A stretch of DNA of 34,877 nucleotides from CAZFLD01 sp964519835 (GTDB taxonomy: Bacteria; Spirochaetota; Spirochaetia; DSM-27196; CAZFLD01), in NCBI GenBank assembly GCA_964519835.1, contig CAZFLD010000047.1:1-34877 (forward strand), given 5' to 3'. Of this stretch, positions 1 through 11,500 are shown one piece after another. The notes beneath the pieces are model-generated. The model made no database searches. It saw only the letters and a program-made list of their open reading frames with translations, and was not told the DNA's origin. Position numbers and translations under genes: made by a program. Within the stretch, counting starts at the first letter, position 1; every line of letters starts with the position of its first letter.

Positions 1-2
1 TT

Positions 3-3000
3 TCCATAAGCGGCGAAGTGGGAGACACAAACGCATTGTCCTCGATCACCGTCACTGAGTCGGTAGACGGCGGAGCTGCGGCGGAGATCCTCAACAACTC
101 CTTGAGCGGCACCTCGGACACGTGGAGCCGCTTGTCGTTGCCGACCGGCGGCGCCTCCGACGGCGAGTACGAGTACACGATCTCAGTGACCGATGCGTCC
201 GGCAAACAGACGGTCCTTACGCGAACCGTTACCATTGATACAACCGATCCGTCGTCGCCCGTGGTAAGCGATCCGGTGGCGGACGACTGGCTGAACAGCG
301 CTACCTACCTCTTCGACGGGACGGCTTCAGACGGCGCAGGCTCAGGTGTCTTGTCTATCTACTATGTAGAAGATGCGCGGGGCGCCGGGGCACCGCCGGT
401 TGGGGACGCTGCATACACCGAGGTTACCGTCGACGCCGGCGGGAACTGGACCACCGCGATCACGGTGGGTGGAAGCGGCCTTCGTGACTTGTATCTCTAC
501 TCCGAGGATGCCGCCGGAAACACGTCGGCAGTTGCCACGCACCAGTTCGGCCTCGACCAAGGCGCTCCGGTTGTAAACCTCACCAGCGGAGGGAGCACCC
601 AGTACGAGAACGGTGACTTTGTTATCGACGGAACGTTTATCGATACAAGCGGCCTTTCCGGCATCGATGTTGAAACAAGCACCGACAACGTGGTGTTTAG
701 CACCGCTGATCCCGCAACCGCGACCGTTGGGGCGGGCACCTGGAGCTGGAACCGAGTTATCGGCGCCCAGGCCGACGGGACCTACTACTATCGATTTATC
801 GCCACGGACCTGGCGGGGAACACAACTCAGGTCACAAAGACGGTCAACCTCGACACGTCGGCGCCGACCATCAGCTTTGACTCGGCTACTCCGTCGATCT
901 CCTTCGACGGGCCCGGGCAGACGGCTGAAGGCAACGGCACCATGGCCCTCGCCGGTAGTGTGACCGAGGATCAGGGCACCGCAAACCTGGCGGCAATCGA
1001 CTACCGGGTCGACGGCGGTTCCTGGAACGGGCTGCCGGTAAACGGCTCGTTCTCGATCGCCGGCATCGACACCACGGCTGTCCCCGATCTCTCCAATCTC
1101 GACGTGGACGTGCGTGCACAAGACCAAAACGGCAACGAGACGGTAGAGACGTTTACATTTACGGTCAATCAGGCCGGCGACAAACCGGTGGTCACCATCT
1201 CTGCGCCGGCGGACGGCGGCACAATCCTCAGTACATCCGTTACGGTCACCGGCGCCGTTACCGACGACGACGGTGTGGACGATACACCCAGCGGTGTCGA
1301 GTACCGGTACAGTCCGGACAACGGTTCGAGTTGGGGGCCGTGGACGCCGGTGAGCCTCGGCGGTGTTCCCACTTCACGAAGCTTTAGCTTCCCGATTACA
1401 AGCTCCTCCGACGGCGCAAAGGACCTCGAGATGCGCGCGGTGGACACAAACGGCGTAGCGGGGGACACGGTCGCCATCGGTTTTACCTTTGATACAAACG
1501 AGCCGGAAATCACCGGTTTTGCGCCAACGGCGGGCACCTACTTCACCGGCGACTTCTCCGTATCGGGCACCGTAAGCGACGATAACGGCCTTGTGGACTC
1601 GCTGCGCTATCGCGTAGAGCGTGAGGGCGTGGAAACTCTGGCGTGGACCTACATCCTAGGGCCCGGAAACCTCACGGGCTCGGAGCCCTTTAACCAATCA
1701 ATCGACACGACTGCGGGAACCGGCGAGTATGAGGTCTTCCTCGAAGCGGTGGACGACAGCGGCTTTATCCGTACCCGGTCGGTGGCCGTGTTTGTAGACA
1801 AGTCGGACCCGACGCTCTCGTTCTCCTCACCGGCACCGGCCTCTACCCAAAACAACATCGTCTCGCTTTCCGGTACGAGTAGCGACAACTACGGTGTCCA
1901 GTCCGTTGAGTTCAGGATCGTCGACGTGAATACCGGCAACGCCGAAATGGCGCTTCCCACGGGCACCCCATCGGGAACAACCTCGTGGTCGATCTCCGGC
2001 TTTGATACGCGCGACGCGACGCTTATGAGCTACGCCCAGGAGTTGGGCGGCGGCCTCTTTGAGCTTACGGTGCGAGGCATTGTGACGGACCTCGCGGGAA
2101 ACGTCGCTTCCACCGCCGGCGGCGGGGACCTTGTCTTTCTGGTGGATCAATCCGCGGACCGGCCGGTTGTCACCTTTGACGAGATCGCGGGCGATGGTAG
2201 CTCCACGATAACATCGGGAGTGATCCGGGGAACCGTCACCGACGACGACGGTGTTGACTCCATCAGCGTGGACGTGTACCAGGTCGACGACTCGGTTGTC
2301 TCCGAAACCGTTACCCTCACAAGTGGCAGCTACGGAGGCACCGACCTTGCCTGGCGGGTGAATCTCACCAGCCTCGAAAACGGAATGCGCGAGATCAGGG
2401 TGCAGGCCGTGGACACCGTCAACAACGACGCGAACTCCCAGACGGACACGGGACGGATCGAGTTCCAGCTCGACACCGAGATTCCCGACGTTACGATCTC
2501 GACGCCGGCGTCGAACATCACGTGGTCGGCGAACAACACTTTTGCCTTCACCGGAACCTCGGCGGACGAAACCGGTGTCACCGACATCTTGTACAAAATC
2601 GACGATAACGATTTTGGATCGGGCACCGTCGCAGTTCCGGACACGGATGCCAACGGTTGGCAGACGTGGACCTTTTCCGTTCCGCCGGGGGACTTGGCGA
2701 ACGGGCCGCACACGATATACGTGCAGGCAACGGACTCGGTGGGGAACACTCGTATTGCGTCCCGGTCGTTGAGCGTGGACAAGACGGCGCCGACCATTTC
2801 GGTGACCTCCCCAGCAAACGGCGAGGCGGTGTTCGGACCACTTACCATCGGCGGTACCTCGGCGGACAACCCCGGCGGCGCCGGCGTCTCCGACGTGTCC
2901 GTGGGTCTTGGTAAACAGATCGATCCCCTCGACCTCGAGGGAAGCACGTGGGCGGCGGTGCCCGGAACCACGAGCTGGTCGTTTAGCTTTGCAAACATCA

Positions 3001-6000
3001 ACGACTACGCCAACACCACCTACTCCTACAACACCGGCGACACGGACGTAGACGGAATCGAGGACGGCGGCGAGACCTGGACGGACATCTGGAACTTCAC
3101 CTTCTACGTGAGGTCTCAGGACGGCGCCGGTGAGGCAGCAGATCCGAATACCGCGTATCTCACAAACTACATTCTGCAGATCGACCCAAAGCGGGACCGG
3201 CCCGAAGTGAGCATCCTATCTCCCACGGACGGAGCCACGGTCGGTGGATTTGTGCGGGTGTTCGGGTCGGCGTTTGATTCGCAGTTTGTTGAGAAGGTGC
3301 AGATTGCGATCGACGGGGACAACGACGGCGACTATACCAACGACACGTGGAGTGAAGGCTCCCTCGATGAGACCGACGCAGGCGTCAACTGGTACCTGGC
3401 CTCCGGTACAACCAGCTGGAGTGTTAATCTCAACGAAGCGGGCGAGTTCGATCCAACGGGTGGCGACACCACGCGTACCATCGCCTTTAAGGTCCGGGCC
3501 AAGGACTACAAGGTTTCCCCCGGGGACGGCATCTACGGGGCGGAGGTTGAGTACTCCGTCACCTTCAACAAGGACTTCCCGCAGTTCAGCACGTTTAGCA
3601 TCCAAAGCGGGGTAACGGTAGGTGGCGTTGTCGACCTTACGGGCCTTGTGCGCGACGAGACCGACGTTTCCCGGATTATCTTCAGCAACGAAGGACCTCT
3701 CCTCGACAATTCGGTGATCTTTACCAACCCCGGCGGCCTCTTGCCTCCGGGCGCTGCAAACGTCGATGTGTCGAGTGCCGATGCAATCGCGGCGGGCATA
3801 AGCGTAGAGCTCCTTGGTACCTCCGATCCGGATTACGATCCCGCCTTCCCGGGAAGCTACCGTTTCGACATTCCCATCGATACCGAGGCTCCGGGCCTCT
3901 ACCCGGGTGGGGCAGGCTCTATGAGCGTCAAGGTCACCGCGGAAGACACAACCACGCCGAGTCCCTTCACAAATCAGCAATTGGTCAGCTTTAGCGTGGA
4001 CAATGTAGATCCGAGCGACCTGACGTATAGCGGTGATGCGGAGCTTCTCGGCACGGCTGCCGAGATTCAGGGTACGGTGCGCGATACGGGCACGGTCTCC
4101 GGCATCGAGAGTATTACCGTCTATCTTACCGACGCCGCGGGCGACATCGTTCGTATCAAAAACGGCTCGGGCACTATCGTCGGATTTGTTGAGGCCGATG
4201 TGCTTGATCCGGGCAACTCGACCTACGATGACTACCGAATGATCATCGACAATCCGTTGGAAGAAGGTAACGACGGAGGCGCCGCGGGTGACAACGACGG
4301 CACGCCGGAGTTCCTCAGTCTGTCCGCAGGCACCTACAGCTGGTCGGGACTGTTTGATTCCACGCTTGTCTCGGACGGTTCTGTCACCGTCCACTACGTG
4401 GCCGCGGACCAGGCAGGCAACACCGCCTCCGGAACCAGTCCGGTATTTATCGCAAACAACAAGCCGGCCATCGATTCGATCGTCTTGGGAACGGACCTCA
4501 ATGGCGACGGCGACGTGATAGATGGTGGCGAGCAGACCGACCCGATTACGACCGGCTTTGCCACAACGGGTTACACTGCCAGGAATAACAGGCTGTACAT
4601 CGGAATAAACGCCTCCGGCGGCAACGGGACGCGGCGCTACTCCGTCGTCTACCAAAGCGTCGAGCAAAACGCGGCGCTTACCGGATCGACCCTGGTGATC
4701 GACACCTCGGGATTCACGGAAAGTGTGGTGCCCAACGACCAGACCCTCGATATCCTCGTCTACGACAGCACGACAAGTGACGATGCCGATTCGACCGACG
4801 AACTGACGGACTCGATTACCGTGGGCCTGACAATAGACAACGTCGACGACGTTGCCCCGTCGATCTCCATCGCTCCCTTTGGCGAGCGCTACAACGAGAG
4901 CGCCGACGATTCCGCAAAGTCGCTCTCGGTGGTGGCCGATTACGAAGAGAACATCGTTATAAACGGCAACGATCGCCTCGGTCACATCGAGTATGCGGCG
5001 GACTCGCGATTTGACAACGGCGTCGCCGATGGGGACGGCATCAACGACGATGCCGATGTAAGCGGCGAGCTTATCTTCCGCGGCAAGGTCGAGGACAACC
5101 AGCGCATTTCCCGTATCGAGATGACGGTCGGGGGCTTTGACGGCGGTGGCGGCGTGGGTCTTCCGTTTGATGTATATGACGCTTCCGGTGTCGGCGCGCT
5201 TTCCGGCACCGATTGGAATTTTGTGATCGACGGGGCGAACTACCTCACCGATGCAGGCGGCAACGTGTTCAACTGGGCTCTCGAGTGGAATAGCGCGGGC
5301 CTGTCTACCGTCGTCGGCGCCGACGTGAGTGTGTCCATGACGGCGTACGATTCGAACGGTACCCCGAACACCGCCTCAGACGGCACGACGGTAGATGTGG
5401 TTCCATACATACGCGGCATCGAAACTCCGGACATGATTGGAGGTGGAATCAAGGAGCGCAACATCCGCTCAGCGCTTGGTACCTACTCAATCAAGACCGG
5501 TGTCGACGCATCCTTTGTTACCGTCAACGGTTTTAATCTCGACCCGATTACCGACGGGGTGAGGGTCGCCAACTCCACCTACCCCGACGCTCTAAATGCG
5601 GGTGTGCCGACGGGTGAGATTGTCGCGTTCAACGCCCCCGCAGCGGACTACACCTCCTTTACGATGGCAAACACCGCGACCGGCTCAGGCTACCTCGTTG
5701 TCCTCGGTGGTACTCCCGGAACGCCGATTCCATCGCTTAACAACGTCAATGACAACACCGTGTTGTACAATCAGGAGCCCGATCAGTTTGTGACCAAAAA
5801 CACGTTCCTCACGGACGATCGCTACATCCGTTTTTTTACGGTGGCAACAACGGCCTACGCCTCGTCCGGCGTGACCTATCCGGCGATGTACATAAATGGG
5901 GACAACCCTGAGTTCGCATACGCCGACAACAACGCGGCTTCCGGCGGCGGCGGATACGAGACCCTCAAGCGCAACGGCGTGCGTGTTGCCCGTGGGTGGC

Positions 6001-7178
6001 AGTACAGCCAAGTTGCCGTTGCCGAAGACGCCGACGGCAACTTCTACCAGGCAAGTATTACCGACAACTCCGGATCCAACGCGGGCGGGCTACACCTTTT
6101 CTTTAACCAGTATGCTACCGGTGGCGCTTACACGGACGGTTGGGCCTTTCCCGAGTACGCCGGCTACGGCGGCATTAACAGCTACGACAACAACAACAAC
6201 GCCATCTTCCTCGACCACCTCAAGTACGACGGCGACCTAAACGGAAACGACACATTCCTCAAGCTCAACCGCTTTGTGAACCCGAGTCTTGTTGTAACCG
6301 GCGGTGCCACGACAACCGCGCAAGTCTACCTTGCCTACTTTGATACCCGGCTCAACGAGCTCGCGTTCCGCAACTTTACCATTGGGCAGGACCCGGGAGC
6401 CGGGGCAATCCCGCTTACCGGCGGCAACAACACAAACCAGCCGTCGGGGGCGCCGGCCAACAACACCAATAGCACCGCTACGGGCCGGCAGCTCGTAACG
6501 GCGTCCGCCGGCGAATACTTGGACATGGTCGTCACCTCGGGCGGCATTGTGGTGATCGCCTACTACGATCAGGCCCAGAGCCGACTCGAGCTTATCTACT
6601 CGACACAGGCCGACGGGGTAACACCGCAGGCCCTAGACGGAAGCAATCCGACCGGCACGTTCTTCTGGTCTACGCCGCTGGTTATCGGTGACCTGTACGA
6701 GGGGACCTATGTGAGCATGACGGCCCATACGGACGACTCGATCCATATTGCTGCATACGACTCGAGCCTTGCGGGGCTGAGTTACTTCTACTTGAGTGCA
6801 TTCGACGATACGACCCCCGATGGTGCCAAGATCGACACAAACAACTCGGTGGGTATTTGGGCCGATGTTGTCGTGGCGAACGACGGTACACCGTACATCG
6901 CCTACTACAACAACTCGGAGAACGGAACGAGGGATTCGTTGAAGGTTGCGTGGGCAACTCACGATGTATCAACCGGTGTGCTTGCGGGGGTTGACGGCGA
7001 CGGATTTGTGACCGAAGAGTGGGAGTTTGCGACCGTGCCGGCAGGCACGGTTCCTCAAGGCGGCGTACCACAATTCAACGGGCTGTCTGTCCGCATTCGG
7101 CCGAGTGACGGCGAGCCGGTGGTCGGCTACCTTGGGGACGGCATAGAGTTCACACGACTGCTCCCCGAGCTTCCCTGA
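3..7178 (+). CDS. Giant Ig-like repeat exported protein, 5' end outside window
   Basis: The frame is open to the window edge, so this is the last 2391 residues of a larger protein. About 1790 residues are a string of roughly 90-110-residue Ig-like beta-sandwich repeats. They recur as a D-T-x-x-P linker, a G-T-V-x-D-D-x-G-V core and a D-x-A-G-N type ending. Several repeats carry Asp/Asn-rich loops of the D-x-D-x-D-G kind (near nt 3040-3075, 3310-3345, 4490-4540 and 5010-5060) that look like calcium sites. The last roughly 590 residues (nt 5400 onward) are different: repeated blades with A-Y-Y/A-Y-F-D motifs spaced as in a beta-propeller. I infer an extracellular or cell-surface structural or adhesive protein; the sequence gives no enzymatic motif. 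It heads a run of exported-protein genes. The N-terminal signal lies outside the window. Confidence 0.85.
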   Translation, partial: SISGEVGDTNALSSITVTESVDGGAAAEILNNSLSGTSDTWSRLSLPTGGASDGEYEYTISVTDASGKQTVLTRTVTIDTTDPSSPVVSDPVADDWLNSATYLFDGTASDGAGSGVLSIYYVEDARGAGAPPVGDAAYTEVTVDAGGNWTTAITVGGSGLRDLYLYSEDAAGNTSAVATHQFGLDQGAPVVNLTSGGSTQYENGDFVIDGTFIDTSGLSGIDVETSTDNVVFSTADPATATVGAGTWSWNRVIGAQADGTYYYRFIATDLAGNTTQVTKTVNLDTSAPTISFDSATPSISFDGPGQTAEGNGTMALAGSVTEDQGTANLAAIDYRVDGGSWNGLPVNGSFSIAGIDTTAVPDLSNLDVDVRAQDQNGNETVETFTFTVNQAGDKPVVTISAPADGGTILSTSVTVTGAVTDDDGVDDTPSGVEYRYSPDNGSSWGPWTPVSLGGVPTSRSFSFPITSSSDGAKDLEMRAVDTNGVAGDTVAIGFTFDTNEPEITGFAPTAGTYFTGDFSVSGTVSDDNGLVDSLRYRVEREGVETLAWTYILGPGNLTGSEPFNQSIDTTAGTGEYEVFLEAVDDSGFIRTRSVAVFVDKSDPTLSFSSPAPASTQNNIVSLSGTSSDNYGVQSVEFRIVDVNTGNAEMALPTGTPSGTTSWSISGFDTRDATLMSYAQELGGGLFELTVRGIVTDLAGNVASTAGGGDLVFLVDQSADRPVVTFDEIAGDGSSTITSGVIRGTVTDDDGVDSISVDVYQVDDSVVSETVTLTSGSYGGTDLAWRVNLTSLENGMREIRVQAVDTVNNDANSQTDTGRIEFQLDTEIPDVTISTPASNITWSANNTFAFTGTSADETGVTDILYKIDDNDFGSGTVAVPDTDANGWQTWTFSVPPGDLANGPHTIYVQATDSVGNTRIASRSLSVDKTAPTISVTSPANGEAVFGPLTIGGTSADNPGGAGVSDVSVGLGKQIDPLDLEGSTWAAVPGTTSWSFSFANINDYANTTYSYNTGDTDVDGIEDGGETWTDIWNFTFYVRSQDGAGEAADPNTAYLTNYILQIDPKRDRPEVSILSPTDGATVGGFVRVFGSAFDSQFVEKVQIAIDGDNDGDYTNDTWSEGSLDETDAGVNWYLASGTTSWSVNLNEAGEFDPTGGDTTRTIAFKVRAKDYKVSPGDGIYGAEVEYSVTFNKDFPQFSTFSIQSGVTVGGVVDLTGLVRDETDVSRIIFSNEGPLLDNSVIFTNPGGLLPPGAANVDVSSADAIAAGISVELLGTSDPDYDPAFPGSYRFDIPIDTEAPGLYPGGAGSMSVKVTAEDTTTPSPFTNQQLVSFSVDNVDPSDLTYSGDAELLGTAAEIQGTVRDTGTVSGIESITVYLTDAAGDIVRIKNGSGTIVGFVEADVLDPGNSTYDDYRMIIDNPLEEGNDGGAAGDNDGTPEFLSLSAGTYSWSGLFDSTLVSDGSVTVHYVAADQAGNTASGTSPVFIANNKPAIDSIVLGTDLNGDGDVIDGGEQTDPITTGFATTGYTARNNRLYIGINASGGNGTRRYSVVYQSVEQNAALTGSTLVIDTSGFTESVVPNDQTLDILVYDSTTSDDADSTDELTDSITVGLTIDNVDDVAPSISIAPFGERYNESADDSAKSLSVVADYEENIVINGNDRLGHIEYAADSRFDNGVADGDGINDDADVSGELIFRGKVEDNQRISRIEMTVGGFDGGGGVGLPFDVYDASGVGALSGTDWNFVIDGANYLTDAGGNVFNWALEWNSAGLSTVVGADVSVSMTAYDSNGTPNTASDGTTVDVVPYIRGIETPDMIGGGIKERNIRSALGTYSIKTGVDASFVTVNGFNLDPITDGVRVANSTYPDALNAGVPTGEIVAFNAPAADYTSFTMANTATGSGYLVVLGGTPGTPIPSLNNVNDNTVLYNQEPDQFVTKNTFLTDDRYIRFFTVATTAYASSGVTYPAMYINGDNPEFAYADNNAASGGGGYETLKRNGVRVARGWQYSQVAVAEDADGNFYQASITDNSGSNAGGLHLFFNQYATGGAYTDGWAFPEYAGYGGINSYDNNNNAIFLDHLKYDGDLNGNDTFLKLNRFVNPSLVVTGGATTTAQVYLAYFDTRLNELAFRNFTIGQDPGAGAIPLTGGNNTNQPSGAPANNTNSTATGRQLVTASAGEYLDMVVTSGGIVVIAYYDQAQSRLELIYSTQADGVTPQALDGSNPTGTFFWSTPLVIGDLYEGTYVSMTAHTDDSIHIAAYDSSLAGLSYFYLSAFDDTTPDGAKIDTNNSVGIWADVVVANDGTPYIAYYNNSENGTRDSLKVAWATHDVSTGVLAGVDGDGFVTEEWEFATVPAGTVPQGGVPQFNGLSVRIRPSDGEPVVGYLGDGIEFTRLLPELP

Positions 7179-7187
7179 CCTGTGACG

Positions 7188-8384
7188 CTAACGAAGAAGC
7201 CGATGAAGATTGAGCACGTTTGCATCTTGCGCGAGGCCGGCGTCTATCGCAACCAGCTGCTCGGCCACTCGGATGGCGCGCACTACGTCACGATGCTCGC
7301 GGTTGATCGGGTCTCCCTCGAGAACAACAGGCGAATAAACGGTCTCCGTCTCGACGGCGGTCTGGGCCACGGCGGCGTGAAGCAGCGCCGCAATCTCGTC
7401 GGCATCGGTTGCCCGTGGTCCGGCGCCGGGTGTTACCACAATAAGCTTGGCAAACACACGATAGCGGAGCCGACCCTCGCCTGCCGGCGGCCGCACGACA
7501 CGCAGAAAAAATCCCTCGTCCCAATCCAAGCGCTTGAGCGCGCTACGTCGCGCAAAGGCTATGATTGGCGCGGGGGTTCTGGCGTTTTCAGGGTCCGTTC
7601 CCACTTCGGCGGTGCTCCGCAGGGCGTCGGCGAGGCCGGCCGCATCCAGGTCGGTCCAGTTGTCGGCGAGCACGCCGGCCGCTTCCAGCCCACGGATGCG
7701 GGCGATTACGGGCTCGAGAAGCTCCAAGAGGTGGCGGTTTACCGCCGCCGTGTCATCGGTCGGCCGAGCGCCTTCGGCCGCGCCGGACAACGAGGCTGCA
7801 AGTGTCTCGCGGAGCGTCTCGAAGTCGGTCGAATCCAGCGTCTCGGAAGCCATGTACAGCAAAAAGGCGGCGAAGTCCAAGGCGTCGTCGCCTGCGACAA
7901 TAAGCGGAACACGGCCGGTACCGGCACGAGATCCAACTGCGCCGGCGTTGTCGAGCAACTCCTGCAGCGAACGGGTCGGATCAACGGTCACGCCGGCCCG
8001 GGGATCTACTATCAGCACGTAGGGGTCGGCGGCCACTACCGCGGCGCCGCCCCCGGCAAGACTCCGTCCCACGCCCACACGTGCATTTGCCCCAAAGGCG
8101 GCCGGGCCCAGGATCGCGTCCACGTCCGACCCCGCCTCGGTAACTATGCGGGTCTCCGGATTGCTGAGGAACCGGGTAACCACGGGCGGCACTCCCGGCG
8201 CCACCAACACGTGGATTCTGCTCATGCGAACCGCGTAGCCCACGAGAAGTGTTATCACGGCGATTACGATCACCGCCCCAACGGCGGCCGAGGCGCGGGT
8301 GAGAGCATCGCGTCTGAGGCGACGGGTCTCTGCGGCTCTTTTTTTCGCCGCGCGTATCCTTTGCTTGCTTGTCTTTTTACTCAT
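7188..8384 (-). CDS. Membrane-anchored hypothetical protein (398 aa)
   Basis: The ATG at 8384 starts a protein with a very basic, Lys/Arg-rich cytoplasmic tail (residues 1-30), one transmembrane helix (about 32-53) and a roughly 345-residue exported domain. The open frame runs further upstream, but the M-S-K-K start fits best: the tail-plus-helix begins there and a TATAAT lies 15 nt upstream. The exported part begins V-L-V-A-P-G-V-P-P and has alternating hydrophobic strands and helices resembling a periplasmic binding-protein-like fold, but I cannot name a family. It lies on the opposite strand between two giant + genes and its stop is only 9 nt from the upstream gene's stop. The long + frame antisense to it is a shadow. 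Function unknown. Confidence 0.75.
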   Translation of the reverse strand: MSKKTSKQRIRAAKKRAAETRRLRRDALTRASAAVGAVIVIAVITLLVGYAVRMSRIHVLVAPGVPPVVTRFLSNPETRIVTEAGSDVDAILGPAAFGANARVGVGRSLAGGGAAVVAADPYVLIVDPRAGVTVDPTRSLQELLDNAGAVGSRAGTGRVPLIVAGDDALDFAAFLLYMASETLDSTDFETLRETLAASLSGAAEGARPTDDTAAVNRHLLELLEPVIARIRGLEAAGVLADNWTDLDAAGLADALRSTAEVGTDPENARTPAPIIAFARRSALKRLDWDEGFFLRVVRPPAGEGRLRYRVFAKLIVVTPGAGPRATDADEIAALLHAAVAQTAVETETVYSPVVLEGDPINREHRDVVRAIRVAEQLVAIDAGLAQDANVLNLHRLLR

Positions 8385-8390
8385 CGTTCC

Positions 8391-8437
8391 CGGAGTCCAA
8401 TTATAGCGCCGGATGTGTCCCGGCGGCGAGGACTCCG
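8391..8437 (-). promoter_or_regulatory. -10 TATAAT inside an inverted repeat, upstream of the 398-aa gene
   Basis: On the - strand a perfect TATAAT (8405-8400) lies 15 nt before the ATG at 8384, predicting a leader of about 9 nt. No -35 match is seen at 16-18 nt. The hexamer is enclosed by the 8-bp inverted repeat CGGAGTCC (8391-8398) and GGACTCCG (8430-8437). The repeat could be an operator over the promoter. Confidence 0.4.
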
Positions 8438-8546
8438 TGCCCGGCGAGAATCGCGGACGTGCCGGCCTGTTTCCGTAACCCGCCGGTACTCGGCCCCGGG
8501 TCTCCGCGAACGAGACGCCGCCCCACCGGCCCCGCCCACGGGCCGC

Positions 8547-11500
8547 GTGTGCGCCGGCCTGCGAATACAACGCGGGCTCTCCTTTGGTCTCGCAGTTGTT
8601 CTCGCCTTGCTTCTTCCCACATCCCTCGCAGCGAGGGGAACGTCGGAGGAGTCTTGGCAGGACGTCGAGGGAATCGAGAACTGGACCCACGAGATCGATA
8701 TCTCGGAGTTCGACGAGGGTACCTATAACGTGATTGTCCGGGGGCGAGATCCTGCCGGCAACGAGGTTCTCGAGGGACCCATCAACATCACGATCGATCC
8801 GGCGTCCGATCTGCCGGAATCGCGAATTGTGTTTCCCGAACCGGGGGGTGTGGTTCGCGGCGACCTAAACGTGTTGGGGGTCGCCGCCGATGACGACGGC
8901 TTGTCGGCCGTGGAAGTGCGGTTGGACGACGGTTCCTGGATAGACGTGGAGGCCGGCGAGTACTGGCGCCACGAGATTCCCCAGGACGATATCGACGACG
9001 GCGGCCACACCTTGTACACCCGGGCCGTAGATGTCAACGGCCTCGCCGGGAACGAGAGCTCGATATCCTTTGTGTTCGATACACGGCCCCCGCAGGTCGA
9101 GATCACTTCTCACGAAGCCGGCGCCATTGTGCGAGGTACGGTTCGCTTCGACGGCGTCGCCCGTGACGAAAACGGCATTGCCTCCGTGGAGCTGAGCCGC
9201 GACGGTCGCGAAACCTACGAGAACCTTCGGCCCATATACAACCAAGGCGAGGACCATTACACGTTTTGGTACAACGTCCCAACGACCGGACCCAACGGAC
9301 TGGACGACGGGCCGATCATCTATTGGCTCCGGGTTGAGGACGACTCGGGTGCGGTCAACGAAGCGCCATATCTCTTTTTTGTGGACAACCGGGGACCAAC
9401 CATTAGTGTTATTAGCCCCCAGCTGGATCAGGACGTGGATTTTGGCGAGGTCCGTGTTGTTGGAGCGATTCGAGACGCCGTAGGCATCGAGTCCTTTGTC
9501 TACCGCATCGGCCAAGAAGAAGTCGAAATACCGCTCGAAGCGGGAAACCCGTACTGGAGCGTGCGCGTCGACACCACCGAGCGAACCGCCCGCCGGCAGC
9601 CCGTTGAGTTTGTTGCGGTCGACACAAGCGGAAACCAGACCCGCTACGTCCATCCTATTGTCGTGGATCAGGATCAGGCGCTGCCGCGTATAACTCTGGA
9701 TGAACCGACCGAGGACGGCGCGAGCGTTGGTCCAGACGCCGTTGTGTACGGTTCCGTCGGTTCCGTTGTGCCGGCGGACGTGGTAATCGTGGAGGGGCTG
9801 GGTGACGAGCCGGTGGAGTATCCCGCCTTTCCCGCCTTTGCGATACCACTTGCCGATGCACCGTCGGGCAATCTTACCCTCAGGCTATCCGGTCGGGACG
9901 AAGAGGGCAGGGTCGGACCGGCACAGCAACTGCGGCTGACAAAACAAGCGGCCCCCGCCGACGTCCGCTTTACCGAGATCAGGTATCGTGACGGAGAAAC
10001 CGTTGAGTACTTCCCCGGCGTGACCTACGATCCGTTGCGGCCGGCGATTCTTGCCGGCGAGCTTCGTTCGGATGCGCGCATCGGCCGGGCAGAGGCTCTT
10101 ATCGGCGAGGAGACCCCACAGGTGCGCCTTCGACCCGTGGCCGGCGAGGCGGTCACGGCCTTTGAGCTCGATCTTCCATCGTGGTCGGAGGTGGGTGTTG
10201 GCAATCTCCCCCTCGACTTGGAGGCCGAGGACTCCTTTGGAACGCAGACGTCCGCGAGGGCGCTCCTCTCGTATCGCGACCTGCGCCGCATCGACGAAGC
10301 GCCCGGCTTTGTCTTTGCCGACGAGCGGCTTTCCGACGACGGGACCATTCGTCTTTCGGGCCGCCGTCCGTTCGAGGGCTTGATTGTTGGAGCGGAGGCG
10401 GGTGATGCGGATCGTTTTGAGGATGTTCGCCTCGAACCGGTTCCTGATTTTATCGATCTCACCGTGTCGGGGCGCTGGATTAGCCTGTCGCCCAATTCCG
10501 AAGGCTCCGCCGAAGGTATCTTCTTCCGTGCCACGGATAAGGACGGATTTGAGATCGAGGCGGGCCCGTTTTCCATCGCTTCCGACTCGAGCGCGCCGGT
10601 GATAGAGGTTACTTCGCCGGCCGGTCCGGACGTGTCGGGTGCGGATGTGTCCGCCGGAGTGCTTAGTGTACGGGGCACCGTTACCGACGATGCACCGCTA
10701 TCGCTCCTCGAGTACTCCACCGATGGTGGCCGCAACTTCACGGAGATCGAGATGGGGAGCGGCCCTCGCACATCGGGATCGCGCGACTTTGGCGTCGAGA
10801 TCGATCTGGGGACCAACCCTCCCGACGGTATCGCCGTTGCGGTGCGGGCAACCGATGTACACGGGAACGTCGGGCGCTCTTTGGTAGTCCAAAATTTGGC
10901 TGAGGCGGAGCGGGCTCCGGGTGCCGGAGAAGATAGAAACAATGACGCCCCGCGCGTACAGTTGCTGATGCCAAATCGGTCGGCGGTGCTTTCCGGGACG
11001 GTCGTCCTGGGAGGTGTTGTTCGCGACCTAGACGGCGCCCGTGTTATCGAGGTTGCGATCGAAGATGGCGAGTTCCGGCGTGTCCTATCCTTCGACGAGC
11101 GTCGACATCATCAGACGTTTTTGATCGACCTCGGTCCTCTCGATCCCGGCACCCATAATCTTCGGATCAGGGCAACCGATCGACTCGGCGAAGCCGGACC
11201 GGATGTCCGCACGCAAGTAACCGTCGCCTCGCCGCGTATGTCGGTCGCGCTTCAGACGGTAAACGGGGAGAACGCACGGTCGCCGTTTTTTGTGAATCTC
11301 GGCGCGAGACCCGAAGTGGTGGGCATAGTGGAAAACGCGGAACGCCTTACTCGGATCAGGTATCGACTAGACGCGGATAACTGGACCGTTGCTCCGAACA
11401 GGAGCGTTGACGGCAGACCGACGGCGCGAAGTTTTTCGTTTTTGCTTCCGCCGAGTGTTCCGCACGGTAGGCACACCCTGGCGGTCGAGGCGACCGACCG

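Noticed and set aside
342..2711. Frames of 261 and 294 residues on - (342-1127, 1827-2711)
   Set aside because: Same antisense-shadow pattern, no recognisable domain.
3216..4985. 589-residue open frame on - inside the giant Ig gene
   Set aside because: Antisense to well-formed Ig repeats, with no family motif or ribosome site. Long antisense frames arise from the codon bias of this GC-rich repetitive gene.
7182..8546. Upstream extension of the + frame of the Ig-barrel gene
   Set aside because: It is antisense to the 398-aa membrane protein and shows no protein-like character. The signal peptide begins only after 8547.
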